From Flavobacteriaceae bacterium (GTDB taxonomy: Bacteria; Bacteroidota; Bacteroidia; Flavobacteriales; Flavobacteriaceae): 9,198 bases of DNA. The stretch's first letter is position 1. Every line of letters begins with the position of its first letter. Positions 1 to 6,512 of this stretch are shown one piece after another. The notes beneath the pieces are model-generated. The model was given only the letters and a program-made list of their open reading frames with translations, had not been told where the DNA came from and did not search any database. The stretch is taken from the NCBI GenBank assembly GCA_013003145.1, contig JABDLH010000020.1, positions 1-9,198 of the forward strand, given 5' to 3'. The position numbers and the translations under genes were made by a program.

Positions 1-127
1 CATTGGTCACCTGGTGCTGGGTCACAAAGCGCTGGGGTTCCGGGATAGAATCTGAGGTTTTCTGTTGTGCATTAATTACTGTAACAGATATAAAGAATAC
101 CAGGCAGGTCTTGAAAAGCGTATTCAT
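1..127 (-). CDS. Exported protein, 5' fragment; possible S10 serine carboxypeptidase
   Basis: Only the first 42 codons are inside the window; the frame is open to base 1 and continues beyond it. The start is the ATG at 127-125 (minus strand). It begins a clear signal peptide: a Lys at residue 6, a hydrophobic stretch at about residues 8-18, and a likely signal peptidase I site after I-N-A, before Q21-Q22. The mature N-terminus, with S-I-P-E-P followed by R-F-V-T-Q-H-Q-V-T-N, resembles the start of Bacteroidota peptidase family S10 (serine carboxypeptidase-like) proteins. That identification rests on a short, non-catalytic stretch, and the Ser-Asp-His residues are not visible. If correct, the protein would remove C-terminal residues from peptides outside the cytoplasm. 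It is separated from the upstream beta-lactamase-like gene by a terminator hairpin, so it probably has its own promoter in 128-227, where I found no strong match to the flavobacterial consensus. That a gene starts here is fairly secure; the family is tentative. Confidence 0.6.
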   Translation of the reverse strand, partial: MNTLFKTCLVFFISVTVINAQQKTSDSIPEPQRFVTQHQVTN

Positions 128-187
128 AATTTAAAGGGTGTAATGATCGGGTTATAAGGAACCAATTTAAGGAAACTCTGCTGATTT

Positions 188-205
188 GGAAGAAGTTTTT
201 CTTCC
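188..205. repeat. Perfect 7-bp inverted repeat upstream of the 127-1 gene
   Basis: GGAAGAA at 188-194 and TTCTTCC at 199-205 are exact reverse complements around a 4-base loop. In the minus-strand reading this lies about 60 bases upstream of the start codon at 127, just beyond the terminator hairpin at 228-248. It could be an operator, a leader hairpin or a second stem of the termination region. No T-run follows it on the minus strand, so it is not a terminator by itself. Seen directly; role unknown. Confidence 0.4.
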
Positions 206-227
206 GTGTGATTTTATAGGAACAAAG

Positions 228-248
228 GAAGCCCCCGATCGGGGCTTC
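228..248 (-). terminator. Probable rho-independent terminator of the beta-lactamase-like gene
   Basis: GAAGCCCC (228-235) pairs with GGGGCTTC (241-248) around a 5-base loop, giving an 8-bp GC-rich stem. It lies about 39 bases beyond the stop codon of the minus-strand gene ending at 288. On the minus strand the stem is followed by a T-rich but interrupted tract (CCTTTGTTCC), so termination may be less efficient than at 1794-1818. The core stem sequence (AGCCCC/GGGGCT) is the same as in that other terminator. Confidence 0.7.
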
Positions 249-287
249 ACGTTATTATTTAGAGTTGATCAAGTTTTAAATCTAAAC

Positions 288-1718
288 TTACCGCTCTTTT
301 TTAAAGGCATAATTATCATGATTCTTCAGACGGGTAACCCGGCCTTCTGCATCCCTTTCAAAGACCAGGGTTTCCCCCAGTTCGTCATCATCCCTTACGC
401 GGCGAAAAGTATCTCCTTCAATATGTTTATAAAAGGTCATGGCTTCGGATGGGTCGTCTGTCGGCAGGTATAACTCTACCAATTGGCCATTCATGCTTCC
501 TATATAGGCTTCGCTCCCCCAGGGCTGGGTATCGTAGTAGCCGGTATAGGCCGAGAGATCTTTCACTTCCCCGGTCTCATCATCGCCATTTTTTACCTTA
601 GATAATATTTTATGCATCCCCATGGCGTATTTACCGGGGTTGGTACCATTGGCATTGATCATCACCGCGTAGGCCATCTCCTTGTTAGGGTGCAGTAGCA
701 ACAGGGTTTGATAACCCGGACAGCTGCCCCCATGGCTGACCCAGCTACCCCCGTCATCGGCCTTCCGTACAGCAAAGCCAAGACCCCAGGTGATATTCCA
801 ACCAGGGTCTGTATAATGTACCTGCTGCATATATTTCAGCGTAGCAGGTTTCAGGATCTCCGCCGTGGTAGTATCCAACAGGCGCAGCTGCCAGGAAGCG
901 AATTGACCAAGGTCTGTAACATTGGAGGAAAATCCGGCGGCAGGGGTGATCCCGTTAGCCTGGAATAATTTGAGTCGGTCCCTGCTGCCATCGCGTTTGA
1001 TGGCGCTGTAACCAATAGCGAGTTGTTTGCCGTAGAGCTCCTGGGGTAAACTGGTCCTGGTATCTGATAGATTCAGCGGATCCAGGATGTTTTCTGCAAT
1101 GTAATCTTCGTACGGCATCCCGGACACCTCGGTGACAATTTCCCCAAGAAGGGTGAGGGCAAGGTTACTATACTGGAAGTAAGTGCTGGCAGGGTAAAGG
1201 GTCTCTTGCTGACTTAATTCTTCACGGATTTGTTCTTCACTTGGGAATGGGAAATCGGGTCCTGTCCAATACGGGAAGTTCGCTTCCCTGGGCAGCCCTG
1301 AAGAATGGGTCAGCAAGGTGCGTACTGTCACCGGTCCGCTGTCCGAAAATTTCTGCTCCAGGTTATACCATGGAAGAATGTCCCCGATCTCGTCATCCAG
1401 TCGCAACTTGCCTTCTTCATATAATTTCATGACGGCCACGGCAGTGAAAAGTTTGGAGATGGAACAAATACTACAGATAGTCTCTGCAGTAGTCTGGATC
1501 TTATCCTCCTTGTTGGCCATACCATATCCACCCTGCCAGAGCACTTCCTGGTCCTTGACCACGATAGCCGAGATGCCGGGCAGGGTTTCATAATCCTTTT
1601 GGGCATCGAGCCAGACCTCGATCAGCTTAAGAGCATCACTGTAATCTTTTGGAGATTCCTGTCCTTGAACCTGAAGACAAAAAAGCAAGATGGGGATTAG
1701 CAACGAACGGATAGTCAT
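288..1718 (-). CDS. Exported serine beta-lactamase-fold hydrolase (class C / esterase / D-aminopeptidase-like)
   Basis: This 476-residue protein has the penicillin-binding-protein/beta-lactamase fold. Visible motifs are SxxK at S86-I-S-K89 (nucleophile S86), Y183-S-N185 as the class C type YxN, and H329-G-G331 in place of KTG. The spacing fits the 'beta-lactamase family' serine hydrolases. An N-terminal signal peptide (hydrophobic residues 5-15, likely cut after V-Q-G19) sends it to the periplasm; C14 is not in a proper lipobox. After the catalytic domain, residues about 380-476 form a beta-rich tail of the kind often found in these proteins. Known members include esterases, D-aminopeptidases and peptidoglycan-related enzymes; true antibiotic resistance is uncommon, and the substrate cannot be read from sequence. 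The gene is monocistronic by context: a terminator lies just upstream at 1794-1818 and another downstream at 228-248. The 75-base leader holds TACATTTA (1752-1745, minus strand), a near match to the flavobacterial -7 box TAnnTTTG, without a convincing -33 element. Confidence 0.92.
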   Translation of the reverse strand: MTIRSLLIPILLFCLQVQGQESPKDYSDALKLIEVWLDAQKDYETLPGISAIVVKDQEVLWQGGYGMANKEDKIQTTAETICSICSISKLFTAVAVMKLYEEGKLRLDDEIGDILPWYNLEQKFSDSGPVTVRTLLTHSSGLPREANFPYWTGPDFPFPSEEQIREELSQQETLYPASTYFQYSNLALTLLGEIVTEVSGMPYEDYIAENILDPLNLSDTRTSLPQELYGKQLAIGYSAIKRDGSRDRLKLFQANGITPAAGFSSNVTDLGQFASWQLRLLDTTTAEILKPATLKYMQQVHYTDPGWNITWGLGFAVRKADDGGSWVSHGGSCPGYQTLLLLHPNKEMAYAVMINANGTNPGKYAMGMHKILSKVKNGDDETGEVKDLSAYTGYYDTQPWGSEAYIGSMNGQLVELYLPTDDPSEAMTFYKHIEGDTFRRVRDDDELGETLVFERDAEGRVTRLKNHDNYAFKKER

Positions 1719-1793
1719 GATGTTGATTTTTATAACTTTAACATTAAATGTAGGAAATTTTCAAATCAGTTTATCATTGATATCCGGATAAAA

Positions 1794-1818
1794 AAAAGCC
1801 CCTGTGGAAGGGGCTTTT
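1794..1818 (-). terminator. Strong rho-independent terminator of the amidohydrolase operon
   Basis: AAAAGCCCC (1794-1802) and GGGGCTTTT (1810-1818) form a perfect 9-bp stem with a 7-base loop. Read on the minus strand, the stem ends in a continuous run of seven T (bases 1797-1791), the classic intrinsic terminator form. It begins about 20 bases after the stop codon of the gene ending at 1839 and separates that operon from the beta-lactamase-like gene starting at 1718. Confidence 0.9.
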
Positions 1819-1838
1819 AATGGTAATATGACATGAGC

Positions 1839-3140
1839 TTACTTGGACTGTTGATCGTATTTTTCGGAATACCGCTTCCAAAGCTCAGTTTGGTGTGTTT
1901 CCAGAGATATTTCTCGTCCATCGATAAAGGCATGCGTCAACTGGTTGGTACGCATATCCAGGGCATTACCTTCACTGATAAAAAGAGTGGCGCTTTTCCC
2001 TTGTTCCAGGGTGCCGTACTTATCATCAATCCCCAGGATCTTAGCCGAATTCCCTGTGATCAAGGTTAAAGCTGTCTCCATGTCCATTCCCTGCCCTGCT
2101 ACTTGTCCGGCGTAAAACGGTAGGTTCCTGGTCTGGAAATTAGAGGCCTCTGAATTCTGAATGGCTACTAATAGGCCACCATCAGCAAGCAGCTTTGGCA
2201 ATTTGTATGGAAGATCGTAATCGTCATCGTCCCGGGCAGGAACGTTATGGGTTTCCTGTACCAGTACAGCGATGTCATGCTCTTTCAGGAAAGGGATGAT
2301 CTTATGGGATTCATAACCTCCTACGAGCACAACCTCTTTTACCCCGCTTTCTTTGGCTGTGGTCACTGCGTCGATGATCTCCTTCTCACCATCTGCATAA
2401 ACATAGAGTTTCTGTGAGCCATCAAACAATCCTTTCATGGCGGTAAATGCCTGGTTGGGTTGTTGATCTCCCTTGGCTTTGTAAGCTTTGGAGTTCTGCA
2501 TGAATGTTTTAATGGCAGCGATATCTTCGGCGTAATCCTTATTGGGTTTAAACCCACGATCTTCCCCTAACCACCAGCGTCCACGGCGGAAGGTATTTGG
2601 CCAGTGCAGGTGGATACCGTCATCTTCCTTAATTACGGCATCTTCCCAATTCCAGGCATCAAATTGAACGATGGAGGAGGTGCCGCTAATAGTTCCTCCC
2701 TGGGGGGTGGTCTGTCCTATCAGCACCCCGTTAGGACGCATAGACTCTACCACTTTACTCTCCGCGTTATAGGCAATGATACTGCGGACGTGAGGGATCA
2801 GGTCGCCGATCTCGTCCTGGTCGTTGCTGGCACGGACTGCGTTTATTTCGATTAGTCCCAATGATTTAGCCGGGGCAATAATGCCGGGATAAATGTGTTT
2901 ACCTTCGGCATTGATCACTTTTCCCTTGGTCGCGGTATCCCCGCTCCCAATGGCCGTGATGATGCCGTTCTCGAAGACGATTACGGCATTTTCTATCACT
3001 TCACCATTCCCAATGTGGGCCGTAGCCCCGCTTATGGTAATGGCTTCTTCCTGTGCTGCAGCCGGAGTCTGTTGGGCGAAGCTCAAGGAGCTTGCCATAA
3101 TAGCCAGCGTTGCGATTATATAGGTATAAAATTTCATCAT
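1839..3140 (-). CDS. Exported amidohydrolase-superfamily protein lacking the HxH metal motif
   Basis: This 433-residue protein has a signal peptide (residues 1-22, likely cut at S-F-A22/Q23). It follows the amidohydrolase plan: an N-terminal beta segment with 'G-A-T-A-H-I' and 'E-N-G-I-I-T-A-I-G', then the turn 'G-K-H-I-Y-P-G' into a TIM-barrel, and a C-terminal segment 'G-N-S-A-K-I-L-G-I-D-D' with 'G-T-L-E-Q-G-K-S-A'. The place where active members have HxH reads I-I-A-P-A91-K-S93, so both histidines are absent. The usual late Asp region reads N329-S-E331 instead of S-D. Remaining histidines include H177/H179 (HLH), H279 and H298, and there is an acidic cluster D304-D307/D309. It is therefore probably not a standard metal-dependent amidohydrolase; a partner or pseudoenzyme role is inferred. 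The start overlaps two tandem ATGs (3140 and 3137), only 3 bases after the stop of the 985-residue paralogue, so the two genes are cotranscribed and probably act together. Confidence 0.88.
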   Translation of the reverse strand: MMKFYTYIIATLAIMASSLSFAQQTPAAAQEEAITISGATAHIGNGEVIENAVIVFENGIITAIGSGDTATKGKVINAEGKHIYPGIIAPAKSLGLIEINAVRASNDQDEIGDLIPHVRSIIAYNAESKVVESMRPNGVLIGQTTPQGGTISGTSSIVQFDAWNWEDAVIKEDDGIHLHWPNTFRRGRWWLGEDRGFKPNKDYAEDIAAIKTFMQNSKAYKAKGDQQPNQAFTAMKGLFDGSQKLYVYADGEKEIIDAVTTAKESGVKEVVLVGGYESHKIIPFLKEHDIAVLVQETHNVPARDDDDYDLPYKLPKLLADGGLLVAIQNSEASNFQTRNLPFYAGQVAGQGMDMETALTLITGNSAKILGIDDKYGTLEQGKSATLFISEGNALDMRTNQLTHAFIDGREISLETHQTELWKRYSEKYDQQSK

Positions 3141-3143
3141 GTC

Positions 3144-6101
3144 TTAGTTAATGGTTTCACATTCAAAGTCAATTCGGTCTTTCCCTTCAGGAGCACGGGT
3201 TTTGGCTCCCCCGTTCTTCTCATCGAGCATCATCCCGATCAGTTTACTGCGTTCAGCCTGTATGGCATCACGCTTAGCCTCGTCTGTTTCCAGGTCAAAA
3301 TACACCGTACCTTCTATGATGGTTTTTTCTGCTTTTGCGGCCACAGAAAGCGGGTGGTCTGTCCAAAGCACCAGGTCTGCATCTTTGCCTTCCGCTATAC
3401 TTCCCACACGGTCATCGATATGCAATAACTTGGCCGGATTGATGGTAACCATCTTCCAGGCTTCTTCTTCACTCATGCCCCCGTATTTCACTGTTTTAGC
3501 AGCTTCCTGGTTTAAACGGCGAGACATTTCACGGTCATCACTGTTGATCGCCACGGTAAGTCCCTGATTGGCCATGATCGCGGCATTGTAAGGGATAGCA
3601 TCATTCACTTCGTACTTATACGCCCACCAGTCACTGAAGGTGGAAGCACCAACACCGTGCTCTTTCATCTTATCTGCTACCTTGTAGCCTTCCAGGATGT
3701 GGGTAAAAGTATTTATACGGAAACCAAATTGTTCGGCTACTTTCATCAGCATATTGATCTCGCTCTGAACATAAGAGTGAGAACTGATAAAACGTTCCCC
3801 GTTCAGGATCTCTGCCAGTACTTCCATCTCCTCATCATAGCGGTAGGGTTCTCCACTTTTCTTTTTAGCGTCATATGCCTTAGCCCGGTTAAAATAATTG
3901 ATAAAAACCTGCTCTACACCCATTCTAGTCTGGGGGAAACGATTAAAGCTCTGCCAATTACTTTGTTTGACGTTCTCACCAAGGGCGAACTTGATAAACT
4001 TGGGACTGTTGTCATAGATCAACTCCTCTGCATCTTCTCCCCATTTAAGTTTAATGATCGCAGAACGACCGCCAATAGGGTTGGCCGAACCGTGCAGGAT
4101 CTGGATTGAGGTAACTCCACCGCCAAGATTGCGGTAAATATTGATGTCTTCAGGATCTACCACATCTTCTATACTTACTTCGGCCGAGGAATTCTGTCCG
4201 GATTCGTTGATAGAGAGGGCGGCTATATGCGAGTGCTCGTCAATAACTCCTGCAGTAAGATGTTTGCCGGTGGCATCGATCACCTCGGCTCTTCCTGCAT
4301 TCAGGTCTTTCCCGATCTTGGCAATCTTACCGTCGCGGACCAACACATCCGTGTTCTCCAGCACCCCGGCATCTTCACTGGTCCATACCGTAGCATTCTT
4401 AAAAAGCATATCGGTCTGATTGGGTTTTTCGTTAAACCCATAGCCCACGTTAGGATAGGTAATGGCAACCACTTCCGGTTTGCTGTCCTTTTTTGTTTCT
4501 TTTTCTTCTTCTGAGGTCAAATCACCACTGCGGGTGGCTGTGAATGAAGATTCATCGCCGTTCGGTAATACGATACGCCCTGAAATGCTGTTGCCTTTAG
4601 CCGGCACAAGGGCTGTAGCCCTCCAGGTCTTCCCGGATTTTTCGTCAGAGAACTTCAGGCTCATCCAGTTTTCGCTGTAGGTCATGGTCGACTTTAATTC
4701 GTCTTCACCTTTGCTCACTTTAGATTTGGGCTTGGCTGCTCCTCCGCTGATCTCCAGGTCATAGGTTTGTCCTGAAAATGCAAGCTTGTACTCGCCGTTA
4801 AGATCGCGTTGATCCAAACTATTGATCACATGCTTTTCTCCCTGTACCCAATTTTCATATAAGGTGGTGTTCTTATCAAACACATCGCCAGAGGTAACCA
4901 GGAAATTAGCATATCGACCATTCTGCAGGCTACCGATCTCTTCACTCATATTCAGGTAAGAGGCGGGTACCGTGGTCAGTGCTTCAAGTGCCTTGTTCTT
5001 GTCCAGGCCATAGGTAAGTGCCTTCTGCAGTTTCTCTCCGAATTCTGTCGGTTTTTTTAGTTTATGCGTTGTCAGGGCAAAAGGGATCCCTTTATCGCTG
5101 AGGGCTTTTGGATTGCCCGGTGCCTGGTTCCAGGCACGCATATCTTCTAGCGCGATGTATTTTGCTGCATAAGGGTCGGTTACGTCATAGGCATCCGGGA
5201 AATCGATCGGCAGTATAAATCTTGCTTGTGAAGCTTTGATCTCATCAATGCTCTCGTATTCATTCCCGCCACCAACGATGATGTAATTCGTGTTAAATCG
5301 ATCCCCGATGGCATCGGCACGGAGGGCATTGCCTTTGTCCCCGGCTTCGAAGAAAGCTGGTAGTGATTTGTTTTCCAGAAGTGCTTCTAAAGAGCGGTCC
5401 TTGGTGTCAACATTTCCTTTGGCATACCATTCGGCATCCCAGTACATCTGCCGTAACAGTGCCATAGAACCCATCAGGGAAGAAGGGTAAGACTGGTTGC
5501 TGGCAATACTTCTTTCAAAAGAAAAGAACTGCCCGGACTCATCTTCCAGTATTCGTTGCGCATCGCCTCCCTCATCGTTCAGGGCTATCACCGCCCCTGT
5601 ACCCCTGGCGATACCATCGGATATGTGGGTGTTTACAACCCCAAAGCCGGCTTCCCGGTACTCTTTAGCTTTCATTTTGTCATATTCAAACTTCCCGATT
5701 GCGCTGTTTTCCGGCATAATATGATCGTTCCAGTAAAATCCTTCGCGAGAAGGTTCGTACTGGGCAGATCTGCCATCGCGCTCGGCCCTCTTAGGCAGGT
5801 CTACACCAAACCCGGTATAGGGGTCTATAAAAGAAGGATAGATAAATTTTCCTTGCAGGTCCACGGTTACCGTGTTTTCGGGGATACTGACATTGCTGCC
5901 GGTGGCAACCACTTTTCCGTCTTGTATTAGCAGGGTTCCTTTCTTGATCACCTGGTCAGGGGTGACATAAATCGTAGCATTGGTCAATGCCGTGTAGTTG
6001 GTGTTTTTCTCTTTGACCCCGTCGTTCTTAGGAAAGTAGTCCTGTGCGACCGCCGCCTGTAAAAGGCAGAACAGGGCAAACACCAATGGTAATTTTCTCA
6101 T
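3144..6101 (-). CDS. Exported double-module amidohydrolase; only the C-terminal module has metal ligands
   Basis: This 985-residue protein is about twice the usual family length. Residues 1-19 are a signal peptide (cut after A-V-A). Residues about 35-425 form a first amidohydrolase-like module in which the HxH position reads F-I-D-P-Y95-T-G97, with no histidines. Residues about 435-560 are a beta-rich linker ending in a Lys/Glu-rich stretch. Residues about 565-975 form a second module with the expected metal ligands: H623-S-H625, H775 (S-S-H-S-Y), H801 (T-F-T-H-I) and D855 (N-S-D-D). K704 or E709 in K-F-A-L-G-E-N may be a further ligand. This family is related to imidazolonepropionase and prolidase-like enzymes and hydrolyses C-N bonds in small amides or peptides; the substrate is unknown. 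It probably acts in the periplasm. It is the first gene of an operon with the 433-residue paralogue 3 bases downstream. A TATATTTA box at 6141-6134 (minus) is a weak -7 promoter candidate without a clear -33 element. Confidence 0.92.
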   Translation of the reverse strand: MRKLPLVFALFCLLQAAVAQDYFPKNDGVKEKNTNYTALTNATIYVTPDQVIKKGTLLIQDGKVVATGSNVSIPENTVTVDLQGKFIYPSFIDPYTGFGVDLPKRAERDGRSAQYEPSREGFYWNDHIMPENSAIGKFEYDKMKAKEYREAGFGVVNTHISDGIARGTGAVIALNDEGGDAQRILEDESGQFFSFERSIASNQSYPSSLMGSMALLRQMYWDAEWYAKGNVDTKDRSLEALLENKSLPAFFEAGDKGNALRADAIGDRFNTNYIIVGGGNEYESIDEIKASQARFILPIDFPDAYDVTDPYAAKYIALEDMRAWNQAPGNPKALSDKGIPFALTTHKLKKPTEFGEKLQKALTYGLDKNKALEALTTVPASYLNMSEEIGSLQNGRYANFLVTSGDVFDKNTTLYENWVQGEKHVINSLDQRDLNGEYKLAFSGQTYDLEISGGAAKPKSKVSKGEDELKSTMTYSENWMSLKFSDEKSGKTWRATALVPAKGNSISGRIVLPNGDESSFTATRSGDLTSEEEKETKKDSKPEVVAITYPNVGYGFNEKPNQTDMLFKNATVWTSEDAGVLENTDVLVRDGKIAKIGKDLNAGRAEVIDATGKHLTAGVIDEHSHIAALSINESGQNSSAEVSIEDVVDPEDINIYRNLGGGVTSIQILHGSANPIGGRSAIIKLKWGEDAEELIYDNSPKFIKFALGENVKQSNWQSFNRFPQTRMGVEQVFINYFNRAKAYDAKKKSGEPYRYDEEMEVLAEILNGERFISSHSYVQSEINMLMKVAEQFGFRINTFTHILEGYKVADKMKEHGVGASTFSDWWAYKYEVNDAIPYNAAIMANQGLTVAINSDDREMSRRLNQEAAKTVKYGGMSEEEAWKMVTINPAKLLHIDDRVGSIAEGKDADLVLWTDHPLSVAAKAEKTIIEGTVYFDLETDEAKRDAIQAERSKLIGMMLDEKNGGAKTRAPEGKDRIDFECETIN

Positions 6102-6372
6102 GTGTTGGAATGGATTTTATTAACAAGAAGTTCTAAATATAAGAAGCTGAGAAATGTACTCTTTACATTTAAAGGATATTTTAACGTGGCTTTAACTATT
6201 GAAACAGCTGGAGGATATTGACCCTCAAGGTAAAAAGTAGAGAAAGCAGGCGCTGAGCTGCTTCCGGGTACATGTGGATACACTTGAAAGCACTTTCCTT
6301 CGCGAGCTTATTATCTGCATCGGGTCGCTGTCCGGGTAAGTCGGGACATACAGAAGGCTCATTGATCCTAAG

Positions 6373-6388
6373 TTTACACGAGTGTGAA
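6373..6388. repeat. Imperfect 16-bp palindrome
   Basis: TTTACAC (6373-6379) faces GTGTGAA (6382-6388) around a 2-base centre. Six of seven pairs are perfect and the third (T6375 with G6386) is a mismatch that would be a wobble in RNA. The size and symmetry suit a dimeric transcription-factor site, about 272 bases upstream of the amidohydrolase start codon. No regulator for it is visible here. Seen directly; function is inference. Confidence 0.35.
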
Positions 6389-6409
6389 ATTTCTTCGAGT
6401 TTATCCTCC

Positions 6410-6419
6410 GAGCCGGCTC
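6410..6419. repeat. Perfect 10-bp palindrome GAGCCGGCTC
   Basis: The ten bases are self-complementary with no spacer. It sits between the two longer dyads in the same spacer. A GC-rich palindrome of this length can occur by chance in a few hundred bases, so it gains weight only from the neighbouring dyads. Confidence 0.25.
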
Positions 6420-6433
6420 ACGATTAAAATTTC

Positions 6434-6452
6434 AGTACTATTGAATATTACT
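6434..6452. repeat. 19-bp dyad AGTACTATT-G-AATATTACT
   Basis: Two 9-base arms flank a single central G6443. Eight of nine pairs are complementary; the exception is C6438 against T6448. The one-base centre rules out a stable RNA hairpin of the full length, so a protein-binding site on DNA fits better. It lies 61 bases beyond the kinase stop. Seen directly; function is inference. Confidence 0.35.
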
Positions 6453-6512
6453 CCTGTATAAGGGGGAGGGTGGGAGATTGAAAAATGTCGATAAGTAATT
6501 ATCCGGCTGCTT

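Larger units (their letters stand above)
6102..6512. other. 411-base intergenic spacer with no convincing gene
   Basis: This region lies between the kinase stop and the amidohydrolase operon. On the minus strand it should hold the kinase 3' UTR and the operon promoter. I found no hairpin plus T-run just after the kinase stop, so how that transcript ends is unclear. It holds three dyad-symmetric motifs (6373-6388, 6410-6419, 6434-6452) and a short stem TGTCC/GGACA (6329-6333/6344-6348). Small open frames occur on both strands but have no recognisable family or good start signal. No tRNA or known RNA family was recognised. Confidence 0.6.

Noticed and set aside
288..1718. Reading the beta-lactamase-like gene as an antibiotic resistance gene
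   Set aside because: The SxxK/YxN/HGG motif set is shared with many esterases and peptidases, and the extra C-terminal domain and context do not point to resistance.
2895..3428. 177-codon plus-strand open frame
   Set aside because: It lies antisense to the two amidohydrolase genes, spans their junction and encodes no recognisable protein. It is a shadow of the real coding strand.
4491..4515. T-rich plus-strand tract as a possible terminator or phase-variable repeat
   Set aside because: It encodes the Lys/Glu-rich linker of the 985-residue protein, is not a regular repeat, and has no stem beside it.
6098..6283. 61-codon minus-strand frame overlapping the start of the 985-residue gene by 4 bases
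   Set aside because: It would need a GTG start, which is rare in this group, and has no recognisable motif. Its 3' part covers the likely promoter of the operon.
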